From positions 1-64,000 of the forward strand of contig JAQXHU010000079.1 in NCBI GenBank assembly GCA_029007435.1: DNA of 64,000 nucleotides, in the 5' to 3' direction. This DNA comes from Bacteroidales bacterium. GTDB lineage: Bacteria; Bacteroidota; Bacteroidia; Bacteroidales; UBA932. How positions within the stretch are numbered: the stretch's first letter is position 1; each line of letters starts with the position of its first letter. Positions 53,572 through 61,658 of this stretch are shown here, piece after piece. Below the pieces are notes generated by a model. That model was not told where the DNA came from. It ran no database searches and worked only from the letters and a program-made list of their open reading frames with translations. A program made the position numbers and the translations under genes.

Positions 53572-56186
53572 ATTCCCAGTTCTTTTTTCATATCCCTCAG
53601 CAGGTCAAAAGCCTGCATCGGCGTCATATTGTTCAAATCAACAGAATCGAGGCGGTTCCTGATTGAAGACAATGTAGGGTCGTCCAGCTGGAACAACGAC
53701 AGCTGGATGGAACCGTCTCCCTGCACCGTGCCCGAAGGTTCTGTCTTTGCCGTCGGCCCCGGATTGCCGGATTCGAGGGCGGCCAGGGTCTTCTCGGCTG
53801 ATTCGAGCACCTCTTTCGGCATCCCGGCCATCCTGGCCACGTGAATACCGAAGCTGTGGGCCGTGCCTCCTTCCCTGAGTTTGCGCAGGAATATCACCTC
53901 TTTGCCCACTTCTTTGACGGCCACGTGGAAGTTCCTGACTCCCGGATAGATGGCCTCCAGGTCATTAAGCTCGTGATAATGAGTTGCGAACAGGGTTTTG
54001 GCCCCCTTTCCGTATATATGAATGTACTCTACAATCGCCCTGGCTATGGACATTCCGTCATAGGTGGACGTGCCCCTTCCGATCTCGTCAAGCAGGACCA
54101 GCGAGCGTTCGGAAAGATTGTGCAAAATCATCGATGTCTCAAGCATTTCCACCATAAATGTGGACTCTCCGCGGGAAATATTGTCCGAGGCCCCGACACG
54201 GGTGAAAATTTTGTCGAAATATCCGAATTCAGCCGACTCCGCAGGCACAAAAGAACCTATCTGGCCCATCAGGACAATGAGGGCGGTCTGACGGAGCAGG
54301 GCGGATTTTCCGGACATATTCGGGCCGGTGAGTATGATAATCTGCTGGCTGTCACTGTCAAGATGAATGTCATTCGGCACATATTCCTCACCGGGACGCA
54401 TCAATGTCTCTATCACCGGATGTCGTCCGGCCTTGATGGTCAGCGAATTGCCTTTACCGACAACCGGCCTGCAGTAGTTGCGTTCCAATGCGTTCTCCGC
54501 AAATCCGGCAAGGACATCCAGTTCGGCCACAGCCGCTGAATTCCGCTGTATCAGCCTGACTGCAGACTGGATTCTGGAAATCAATGCGCCATATATGGAC
54601 GATTCCAGCGCGTAAATCTTGTCCTCCGCAGACAGAATCTGCTCTTCGTATTCTTTAAGTTCCTGGGTGATATATCTTTCAGCATTGACCAGGGTCTGCT
54701 TGCGGATCCAGTCCTCCGGCACCTTGTCTTTCTGGGAATTGCGGACTTCGATATAGTAGCCGAAGACATTGTTGAAGCTGATTTTCAGCGATGTGATGCC
54801 GGTGCGCTCGATTTCCCTCTGCTGCATCTGGAGGAGATAGTCCTTTCCTCCCCTGGAAATTTCCCTCAGTCGGTCCAGCTCCGCATCCACTCCGGACGCT
54901 ATCACGTCACCTTTTCCAATCGCTGCCGCCGCCTCCGGCGAAACAGTCCTGCGTATGTCATCCAGCAAGGCCGCACAGCCATCTATTCCGGAAACGAGAG
55001 TCACAAGTGCGGCGCAGGTCTCTCCGGAGCCGGAACACAGGCTCTTGATCGGGTCAAGCTGCGCAAGTCCCCTTCCAAGCTGCAGGACTTCTCTCGGAAC
55101 AATCTTGCCCGTGGCCGCCCTGGAAAGAATCCTGTCCAGGTCACCTATATTGCCGATATGCTCCTGGACCTTGTCCAGCAATTCTTTGCGCGCTGTGAAA
55201 TAGCCCACTATGTCGTATCTTGCATTGAGGATATCAATATCCATCGACGGCATCGCCAGCCAGGTCCTGAGCAATCTGGAGCCCATCGGCGAAGAGCATC
55301 TGTCAATCACGCTGACCAGGGAGACACCCTCTCCTCCTGCGGAAGCCGTGAAAAGTTCAAGATTGCGCGCGGTGAAACGGTCCATCCAGACGAAGCGGTC
55401 CCCGTCTATTCTGGAAATTGAGCAGATATTGGAAAGGCCCGCGTGCTGGGTCTGCTCAAGATAGACTACCAGGGCGCCAGCCGAACAGATTCCAAGCGGA
55501 TATGTATCAATCGCATAGCCCTTCAGAGAATCCACGCGGAGCTGCTTCTTCAGCCGCTCCACAGCGGAGTCATAGACAAAAGCCCATTCTTCTACAGTGG
55601 ATATGTACAGCCGGTCCCCGAACAGTTCCCGCACCTTCTTCTCGTTTCCTCTTTCCACCACAATCTCTTTCGGGCCGAGCGAGGAAATAAGGGTTCCGAT
55701 GTATTCGACAGTTCCCTGGGTAACCTCGAATGTGCCCGTGGAAGCATCCAGGAAAGCGGCGCCGCATTCGTTTTTGGAGAATGTGAGGCCGGCGAGATAG
55801 TTGTGCTCTTTCTGGTCCAGCATCTGCTCGCCGAAAGCCAGACCCGGCGTCACGAGCTCGGTGACTCCCCTTTTGACCAGCGTCCTGGTGAGTTTCGGAT
55901 CCTCCAGCTGGTCGCATACCGCTACTTTATATCCGGCTCTTATCAGTTTGGTGAGGTACGGCTCAATGGCGTGATGCGGAAAGCCCGCCATCGGAATGGC
56001 CCCCTTGTCTCCATTGGAGCGCTTGGTCTGCACTATGCCGAGCACCTTGCTCGCAAGCACGGCGTCATCTGAATATGTCTCATAGAAATCTCCCACCCTG
56101 TACAGCAATATCGCCTCAGGATGCTGGGCTTTCACGGAAAAATATTGTTTCAGTAGTGGGGTGTCCTCCGCTTGTTTCTTCGCCAT
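53568..56186 (-). CDS. mutS: DNA mismatch repair protein MutS
   Basis: An 872-residue mismatch-recognition ATPase, full length. The N-terminal mismatch motif is VGDFYETYSDDA (the Phe-x-Glu that contacts the mispair). The Walker A is LTGPNMSGKSALLRQ and the later motifs are GRGTSTYDGMSIA and LFATHYHEL. The C-terminus MTPMQAFDLLRDMKKELG is the dimerisation helix region. No mutL is nearby. The stop codon overlaps the start of the DUF4091 gene, so a housekeeping gene leads a glycosidase operon. A full-consensus promoter lies upstream. Confidence 0.98.
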   Translation of the reverse strand: MAKKQAEDTPLLKQYFSVKAQHPEAILLYRVGDFYETYSDDAVLASKVLGIVQTKRSNGDKGAIPMAGFPHHAIEPYLTKLIRAGYKVAVCDQLEDPKLTRTLVKRGVTELVTPGLAFGEQMLDQKEHNYLAGLTFSKNECGAAFLDASTGTFEVTQGTVEYIGTLISSLGPKEIVVERGNEKKVRELFGDRLYISTVEEWAFVYDSAVERLKKQLRVDSLKGYAIDTYPLGICSAGALVVYLEQTQHAGLSNICSISRIDGDRFVWMDRFTARNLELFTASAGGEGVSLVSVIDRCSSPMGSRLLRTWLAMPSMDIDILNARYDIVGYFTARKELLDKVQEHIGNIGDLDRILSRAATGKIVPREVLQLGRGLAQLDPIKSLCSGSGETCAALVTLVSGIDGCAALLDDIRRTVSPEAAAAIGKGDVIASGVDAELDRLREISRGGKDYLLQMQQREIERTGITSLKISFNNVFGYYIEVRNSQKDKVPEDWIRKQTLVNAERYITQELKEYEEQILSAEDKIYALESSIYGALISRIQSAVRLIQRNSAAVAELDVLAGFAENALERNYCRPVVGKGNSLTIKAGRHPVIETLMRPGEEYVPNDIHLDSDSQQIIILTGPNMSGKSALLRQTALIVLMGQIGSFVPAESAEFGYFDKIFTRVGASDNISRGESTFMVEMLETSMILHNLSERSLVLLDEIGRGTSTYDGMSIARAIVEYIHIYGKGAKTLFATHYHELNDLEAIYPGVRNFHVAVKEVGKEVIFLRKLREGGTAHSFGIHVARMAGMPKEVLESAEKTLAALESGNPGPTAKTEPSGTVQGDGSIQLSLFQLDDPTLSSIRNRLDSVDLNNMTPMQAFDLLRDMKKELGI

Positions 56187-56234
56187 AACAAATCTGTTAT
56201 ATCAATTGCTGCGGAAGATTTCTCCGCAATCAAG

Positions 56235-56264
56235 CAAATTTACAAAAAACAGGAAAAAAGACAA
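56235..56264 (-). promoter_or_regulatory. Promoter of mutS
   Basis: On the minus strand TTG (56264-56262), 19 bases and TAAATTTG (56242-56235) match the Bacteroidota consensus exactly. A GCGGA/TCCGC hairpin (56210-56229) lies in the leader. The remaining part of the gap, 56265-56416, includes a TTTCGCTCAGTCGGGATGAC stretch that looks like a dispersed intergenic repeat; nothing coding was seen. Confidence 0.72.
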
Positions 56265-56416
56265 AGAAATGAGGCCGCTGACAGGTCAGAATGAAATAGC
56301 CAGTGAGTATTATGCACAAATATCATTAAAGAAAAGACAATACCTCTCCTCTAATTTCGCTCAGTCGGGATGACAAGAAGGGGCTTTTGAGCCAGGCGGA
56401 ACTCTGGAAAGAATTA

Positions 56417-56944
56417 TCATTCCCCACGTGACAGGTAGTCTTTCAGTGCCAGACGCAGAATCTTCAACGCCAGCTGGATCTCGGATGCAACCTTGCGGAC
56501 AGAGACGTTGTACTTCAATGCAATCTGCTGATAGGTAAGGTCTCCGTCACGGTTGGAAGAGAATATCTTCCTGGTCATCTCAGGCATATTGCAGAGAGCC
56601 TTCCGGAAGAGGGTGATAATTTCTTCCTCGTAAAGAGGATTAGACCGCAGGAGGGCTGCAAGGGCCATTTCACGCCTCAGGCGCATCAGGTCCGAGAGCC
56701 CTTCCTTGGTCTTCTGAAGGCTTTGACGGCTGCGCAGATATGACAGACAACGATTCCTGACGGCAAGGTAGATATAGCCTTTGACATTGTCATCCTTTAC
56801 CTCATCCCTGTGTTCCCAGAGATAGAGGAAGCAGTCGGTGACAATATCCCGGGCATCTTCCTTGTCACAGATGTAGGAGAAGGCTATCCGCTCATAATTT
56901 GAGCGTGTCAGTCCGTACAGTCTGCTGAATTCCTTGTCCGTCAT
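56417..56944 (-). CDS. ECF-type RNA polymerase sigma factor
   Basis: A 175-residue sigma-70 family protein of the extracytoplasmic-function class. Region 2 has FSYICDKEDARDIVTDCFLYLWEH and VKGYIYLAVRNRCLSYLRS; region 4 has LPEM-like NMPEMTRKIFSSNRDGDLTYQQIA and YNVSVRKVASEIQLALKILR. In Bacteroidota such factors usually precede a FecR-type anti-sigma and a SusC with an STN domain. Here the gene is at the 3' end of the operon, 13 bases after the LamG lipoprotein, with no fecR in view. It may feed back on its own operon, or be controlled by a distant partner. Confidence 0.92.
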   Translation of the reverse strand: MTDKEFSRLYGLTRSNYERIAFSYICDKEDARDIVTDCFLYLWEHRDEVKDDNVKGYIYLAVRNRCLSYLRSRQSLQKTKEGLSDLMRLRREMALAALLRSNPLYEEEIITLFRKALCNMPEMTRKIFSSNRDGDLTYQQIALKYNVSVRKVASEIQLALKILRLALKDYLSRGE

Positions 56945-56957
56945 TTCTGCTGCAATA

Positions 56958-58115
56958 CTAAAGCCACTTGGTATCCATCATTTTCGGATTGGATGAAGCG
57001 CCTTTTGCATCGTGTCCGTGACCTGTAAGGTCCCTGACAACGTTGCCGCTCGTTTCTCCAGGTTCCCAGGCGTTCATCCTCCAATAGGCGAGAAGTCCGT
57101 CCGAAGCCGGATCCACGTAATTCATATTATTAGCTATCTCGCTCTGGCTCAATGCCTTTGTCCAAACTCTGGTCTCAGCAATGTATCCATCAAGAGTACG
57201 GCCTCCGCCATAGCTTGCACCAAGATAGAATCCACCGGAATTATCACTGGTAAGATCAATGGTCTCGCCTGCAACCGGTATGCCTGTCGCATATTGTCCG
57301 TCTATGTAGATATCCCAGGAGGCGCCGCTCCATACAGCTGCGACGTGATACCACCGCCCTGTCTCGAAAGGTCTGTCCACAGCTGCCGGCTGATATGAAT
57401 CATGGCATATCTGGAGCACGTTGTTGTCAATCTTCACATCTCCGAACCTGACGCAGCAGACTCCCTCGATGCCCATTATTGAACTGATGTACGGATCTCT
57501 GGTCTGGAATGAGTTCATATATACCCTCGTCTCGAGCGTCAACTGCTTGAGGGCTGACAGGGAGGCATCCTCCTTGAATGAAGGAACTTTGTAAATATTG
57601 CCGGAACCAAGATAGATGGCCTTGCTTACCACCGGTGCCTTCAGCACAATGTACAGCGTGCGGCTCGGCTCCAACACCTTCATCGCCGACACCGACTTGA
57701 TCCTCACCGGTATGCAGTATATCGCGCCTTCAGCGAACTCTTCAGTGGAGTTGACAACAAGTTCCACCGGCTGGGACTGGCTGTAGCCGGCACTTATCTC
57801 TGTCTTTGCCGTACTCAGTGAGAAACTCGACTCAGGAGCCATAACGTAATTCTTTCCATTGGCCCTGTTGTATTCCTCAAGCAGGTCCGGACGGACTTCC
57901 AGTTCTATGGTCACGTCTGACGTGGCCTTTACTGACGATGACACTGTGAACTCCACACCTTGCGGAGTCTCGTCCACCGTGATTGTCTTGTATGACGTAT
58001 TCTGCGCATCTGTCATATAGATTGCATCATACGGTTCATCGACATTATCACATCCCGCTATGCCCGCAGCAAGAGCGAGCAGACAAGGGAAATATTTGAT
58101 TTTCAATGATTTCAT
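56958..58115 (-). CDS. DUF1735-LamG surface lipoprotein
   Basis: A 385-residue lipoprotein; the signal peptide ends GIAGC (Cys22), followed by an acidic DNVDEPYD stretch. Residues about 30-165 match DUF1735-type beta-sandwiches (VTIELEVRPDLLEEYNRANG, with the N-x-x-N-G-K-N-Y segment). Residues about 165-385 form a LamG/concanavalin-like domain (ETGRWYHVAAVWSGASWDIY and TLDGYIAETRVWTKALSQSE). It probably binds glycan or glycoprotein at the surface and helps the neighbouring GH18 enzyme and SusD. It lies 45 bases after GH18. Confidence 0.9.
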   Translation of the reverse strand: MKSLKIKYFPCLLALAAGIAGCDNVDEPYDAIYMTDAQNTSYKTITVDETPQGVEFTVSSSVKATSDVTIELEVRPDLLEEYNRANGKNYVMAPESSFSLSTAKTEISAGYSQSQPVELVVNSTEEFAEGAIYCIPVRIKSVSAMKVLEPSRTLYIVLKAPVVSKAIYLGSGNIYKVPSFKEDASLSALKQLTLETRVYMNSFQTRDPYISSIMGIEGVCCVRFGDVKIDNNVLQICHDSYQPAAVDRPFETGRWYHVAAVWSGASWDIYIDGQYATGIPVAGETIDLTSDNSGGFYLGASYGGGRTLDGYIAETRVWTKALSQSEIANNMNYVDPASDGLLAYWRMNAWEPGETSGNVVRDLTGHGHDAKGASSNPKMMDTKWL

Positions 58116-58160
58116 TGTTCAAAACATTAAATTTGTTGCACATTCGGAATGCATCCGGAG

Positions 58161-60053
58161 CTATTGCCCAGCCGGAGCCCAGAGCTCGGCTTCGTCCATT
58201 GACATATAATACGATGTCTTGATGATCAGCCTGAAATATTTAGCCGTCACTGGATTCTTGAGCTGCACAGGTACCCAGTTGTCATCGGAGAAGACAGGTG
58301 CAAACTCAATGCCGAGAGAGAGGGATTCCCAATTCTGCCGGTCATTGCTGATCTGCACATCTGCGATTGTAAACTTGTCCCGGGACGAGCCGTAATGACA
58401 ATGCCAGCGGAATCCGGAGAATTCGTAAGGTTTCTCGAGTTCTACAATGAAATTGCCAGGGTTGAAATAGCTGGAGAATGTATACCAGTATGTACCACTT
58501 GTTTTGCCGTCGAACATAGCAGCCTGCTGCGCATCCGTATCATTGTTCCATACTCCGGTCCATCCTTCGGTATTGTAGCCGTTATAGCACTTGAGCCTCC
58601 AGCTTGCATCCGGTTCTATCTTGGTCCCCGTCAGCTCAGCAGCCGTGAAGTCCACGTTGACAGGAGCTGCCGTGATGGTGATATAGTGAATCAGATCCGC
58701 TTTCGAAGTATATATTCCGTCTTCCGGAAGGATTATCCTCAGCGGAATCATATAGTTGCCCTTCTTTATGTTCCGCACATCCACGCTGACGGAATACGGT
58801 TCAGTGACAAAGTTTCCGGCAGTCACGCTGATGTCGCCTATAGTGAAAAGGGATTCGTCCAATGCAGACCATGATTTGCCATCAGCCTCGTTACGTACAT
58901 CAATGAGGGATGGATCATAAACGACCTTGAACATATCCGATTCCGGAAGCGGACGGGAGAACGTAAGGGAAATCTCATCTGGAATCACTTCAGCCGCATC
59001 CTCTTCACCAAGCATAACGACATAGGATGCATCCTCTGATGTCAGGCTCACCGTCACTGCCCCTCCGGCAGGATTGGCATCCTGGATAGCCCTGCGCATA
59101 TACTTGTACGGCATATCACTATGGCCGTATTCGTACTCCATATGATACGCACCGAAGCCGGCCCCGAAGCCCTGGTCCGGATTGAACCGGGCCATTCCTA
59201 GAAGCGAATTGACAGTCTCCCCGTCCCTGCTGATATGGTTGACGCCGCCGTTCTGCCAGTATGACTCGAAGTTCTCGGCAAATATGTACTGCTCCGGCTT
59301 CCATCCTTTGGCATAGGCGTTGTTGAACCGGTTCTGCAAGTCGCTCCAGCCTGTTGATCTGTAGGCCTGGACGATACCGTAGTCGAAGTATTCCACTATG
59401 TCCTCGTGCACGGCATAAGGGACTCCGTCAATCATCAGGAGCCTCCCCGTACCGGATTTAGGTCCGAGATATTTTCCGAGGGCTATGATTGTCTTCCTGA
59501 ACAGTTCATTGTCGTGACCCACGAGAGGTCCGGAAGCTCCGTAGCCAGGCTCGTAGTCTATGTCAAGTCCGTCATAATTGTATTTGGCAATCGAATCGGC
59601 ATAGGAACGGGCGAAATTCTCGATAGCTTCATCGGTAATCTCCCCGTCCTCCTTGAACTGTTCAGGCAGGTCATCGAGGAAAATGGTGAATGTCACCTTG
59701 GTTCCCTTCACCTTCTGCACGAACTCCTTGTCGGCAATCTGCTCCGGTGTGAGATTGTTCCATCCGCTCCAGATGGATATGATGTCCATCGAGTCCGGGG
59801 CACTCTCGAGTTTGGTCTGGTACGAAGGTCCTGCGGCAGTCCAGGAACCATACCACCCGAAAGCTATCTTGTGATTTGTCTTCTTGTATTCCCTCAGGGC
59901 TGCGTAATAGGCATTGTCCCTGAGAACTGAAGACTGCTTGTACGGATCCTGGACAATCTCCCTGTCAGGAGTCACCCAGTCCGAGCAGGCGGCCACCAGG
60001 AGAATAGCGGCAGCAAAGCCTGCGGCAATATTGTATTTTCTCATAATTTTCAT
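58161..60053 (-). CDS. GH18 endoglycosidase lipoprotein with DUF1735 and discoidin-like domains
   Basis: A 630-residue lipoprotein (lipobox LVAAC, Cys23). The GH18 barrel spans about 55-340 with the complete catalytic motif YDGLDIDYEPG (Asp161, Asp164, Asp166, Glu168). A DUF1735-like sandwich (about 345-480) and a discoidin/F5-8-type domain (about 490-630, FRWHCHYGSSRDKFTIADVQ) follow. GH18 lipoproteins of this architecture next to SusC/D are usually endo-beta-N-acetylglucosaminidases that cut N-glycans between the two core GlcNAc residues. Chitinase activity is less likely because there is no chitin-binding module. It lies 21 bases after susD. Confidence 0.9.
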   Translation of the reverse strand: MKIMRKYNIAAGFAAAILLVAACSDWVTPDREIVQDPYKQSSVLRDNAYYAALREYKKTNHKIAFGWYGSWTAAGPSYQTKLESAPDSMDIISIWSGWNNLTPEQIADKEFVQKVKGTKVTFTIFLDDLPEQFKEDGEITDEAIENFARSYADSIAKYNYDGLDIDYEPGYGASGPLVGHDNELFRKTIIALGKYLGPKSGTGRLLMIDGVPYAVHEDIVEYFDYGIVQAYRSTGWSDLQNRFNNAYAKGWKPEQYIFAENFESYWQNGGVNHISRDGETVNSLLGMARFNPDQGFGAGFGAYHMEYEYGHSDMPYKYMRRAIQDANPAGGAVTVSLTSEDASYVVMLGEEDAAEVIPDEISLTFSRPLPESDMFKVVYDPSLIDVRNEADGKSWSALDESLFTIGDISVTAGNFVTEPYSVSVDVRNIKKGNYMIPLRIILPEDGIYTSKADLIHYITITAAPVNVDFTAAELTGTKIEPDASWRLKCYNGYNTEGWTGVWNNDTDAQQAAMFDGKTSGTYWYTFSSYFNPGNFIVELEKPYEFSGFRWHCHYGSSRDKFTIADVQISNDRQNWESLSLGIEFAPVFSDDNWVPVQLKNPVTAKYFRLIIKTSYYMSMDEAELWAPAGQ

Positions 60054-60074
60054 TCTTTATCGTTGTTCCAGTCC

Positions 60075-61646
60075 TTATTTCCTGTCCCACCACAGACGTA
60101 CTCCGCCATTGTCGGATCCGCCGATGAGACTGATAGCATTCCGGAGTTCAGCAGAATTGTTGGCATATTCGGAACGCGGGAATGTCATTCTGCGCACCTG
60201 TATGCCGGTATCTATCTTGCCGTCACTGAGATTGTCCTTCACAGGGATGACCTTAGGATATCCGGTACGTCTGAACTCAGACCAGGCCTCCTGGCCGTTC
60301 GGATACATTGCAATCCATTTCTGGGTTATGATTCTCTCAAGTTTCCTCTCGCCTGAATCCGAATCGTCCCAGGACGGGGTGATATCGGAAGGAGCCTGAT
60401 ATGAATTCTTTGCAGTGCCCAGATTCTTGTCTTCGAAAGCCGCAGGAGTTGCTGTGCTGGAAGCATAAGATGCTGCTTCAGAGGCAGAAAGTCCGCGTTC
60501 CTCGAAAGACAGGGCGATTCCTTCCTCATATAATGCTGACGCATCTCCTCCCATATTCCATCCGATCAGCGCACCCTCTGCACGTAAAAATGCCACCTCG
60601 GATGCGAGCATCCAGACCACTGGCGTGCTCTTGGACACGTTCGGTGTCGAGAGAGGGGTGTAATTGTCCTGTGTCATAGTCCTGATTCCGCTTCTGACAC
60701 CGTGGTATCCGCCTCCCTCAACAGTGCTCTCGGAGAAATACACCGGAAGACGCGGATCGTTGTACCCGTTCAGATAGCAGTCCATAGTGGCGCCCATACG
60801 GGTGTCCCTGTATGCATTCCAGACTTCCTCGAGAGGGTTGAACACCTGTATCGTGGCGCTGCTCTTGAGCCAGGCTCCGTCAGAAGACACTGTCATCACG
60901 CCTGAAGCCACAGCCTCTTCTGCATAGGTTTGGGCAAGTGCAGGCTCCACGTAGCGGATTCTCATAGCCATCCTGAGTTTCTCGGAATTGGCCAGCCTGA
61001 ACCATTTGGAATAGTCCCCGTTGAAGACCGGATCCACGGAAGTGAGAGAAGTGGTGCCTGACGTGGATGCGTAGTTCGAAAGCACATCGATCGCGGCATC
61101 AAGGTCACGGAAAAGGTTCTTGTAAACCGTCTCCTGGCTCTCATAAGGGCTTTGGTCCTCACCGAATCCGGAGACCGGCAGCGGGCCGTATATGTCAGAA
61201 GTCCTCTGCAGGGCCATTACCTTGATGACTTCGGCAACAGCGAATATCTCGTCACCGACGAGGCCGTTCTCGTGGGCGTATTTCAGATTCAGCCAGGCGG
61301 GCATCACATTGGTGAATGCCACGGAGAAAGGATAATTGTTGTAGTCAGTCCCGTCCAGGTCATAGGTGCAGGTATATGAACCTCCGTTGAATGCCTGAGT
61401 CGGGGAAAGATAGCCGCAGAACGCATCTCCCATCAGGTTGCAGGCGCGCTGGAACTCATTGGCCCCTACATCGCTGCAAGGGATGACCGCATCCATTATC
61501 ATCGTGGTGATATGGGACTTGCTGTCAATTTCCTGGATTGCGTCCGGATTTGTATTGAAACCTTCATAGCCTTTGGTGCAGGACAGTACTATGCCTGACA
61601 TCATTGCAGCACCGGCGAAGAGGATTGTTATATTGATGTATTTCAT
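60075..61646 (-). CDS. SusD/RagB-family surface glycan-binding lipoprotein
   Basis: A 523-residue SusD of the SusD-like_2 group with a signal peptide ending IVLSC (Cys23), then TKGYEGFNTNPDAIQEIDS, the same N-T-N-P opening as the SusD of the first locus. The helical TPR-like core (RTSDIYGPLPVSGFGEDQSP) and the C-terminal VRLWWDRK are complete. It starts 12 bases after susC and pairs with it as the outer-membrane glycan capture complex. The downstream GH18 suggests N-glycan as the ligand. Confidence 0.95.
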   Translation of the reverse strand: MKYINITILFAGAAMMSGIVLSCTKGYEGFNTNPDAIQEIDSKSHITTMIMDAVIPCSDVGANEFQRACNLMGDAFCGYLSPTQAFNGGSYTCTYDLDGTDYNNYPFSVAFTNVMPAWLNLKYAHENGLVGDEIFAVAEVIKVMALQRTSDIYGPLPVSGFGEDQSPYESQETVYKNLFRDLDAAIDVLSNYASTSGTTSLTSVDPVFNGDYSKWFRLANSEKLRMAMRIRYVEPALAQTYAEEAVASGVMTVSSDGAWLKSSATIQVFNPLEEVWNAYRDTRMGATMDCYLNGYNDPRLPVYFSESTVEGGGYHGVRSGIRTMTQDNYTPLSTPNVSKSTPVVWMLASEVAFLRAEGALIGWNMGGDASALYEEGIALSFEERGLSASEAASYASSTATPAAFEDKNLGTAKNSYQAPSDITPSWDDSDSGERKLERIITQKWIAMYPNGQEAWSEFRRTGYPKVIPVKDNLSDGKIDTGIQVRRMTFPRSEYANNSAELRNAISLIGGSDNGGVRLWWDRK

Positions 61647-61658
61647 CTCATTCGGTTT

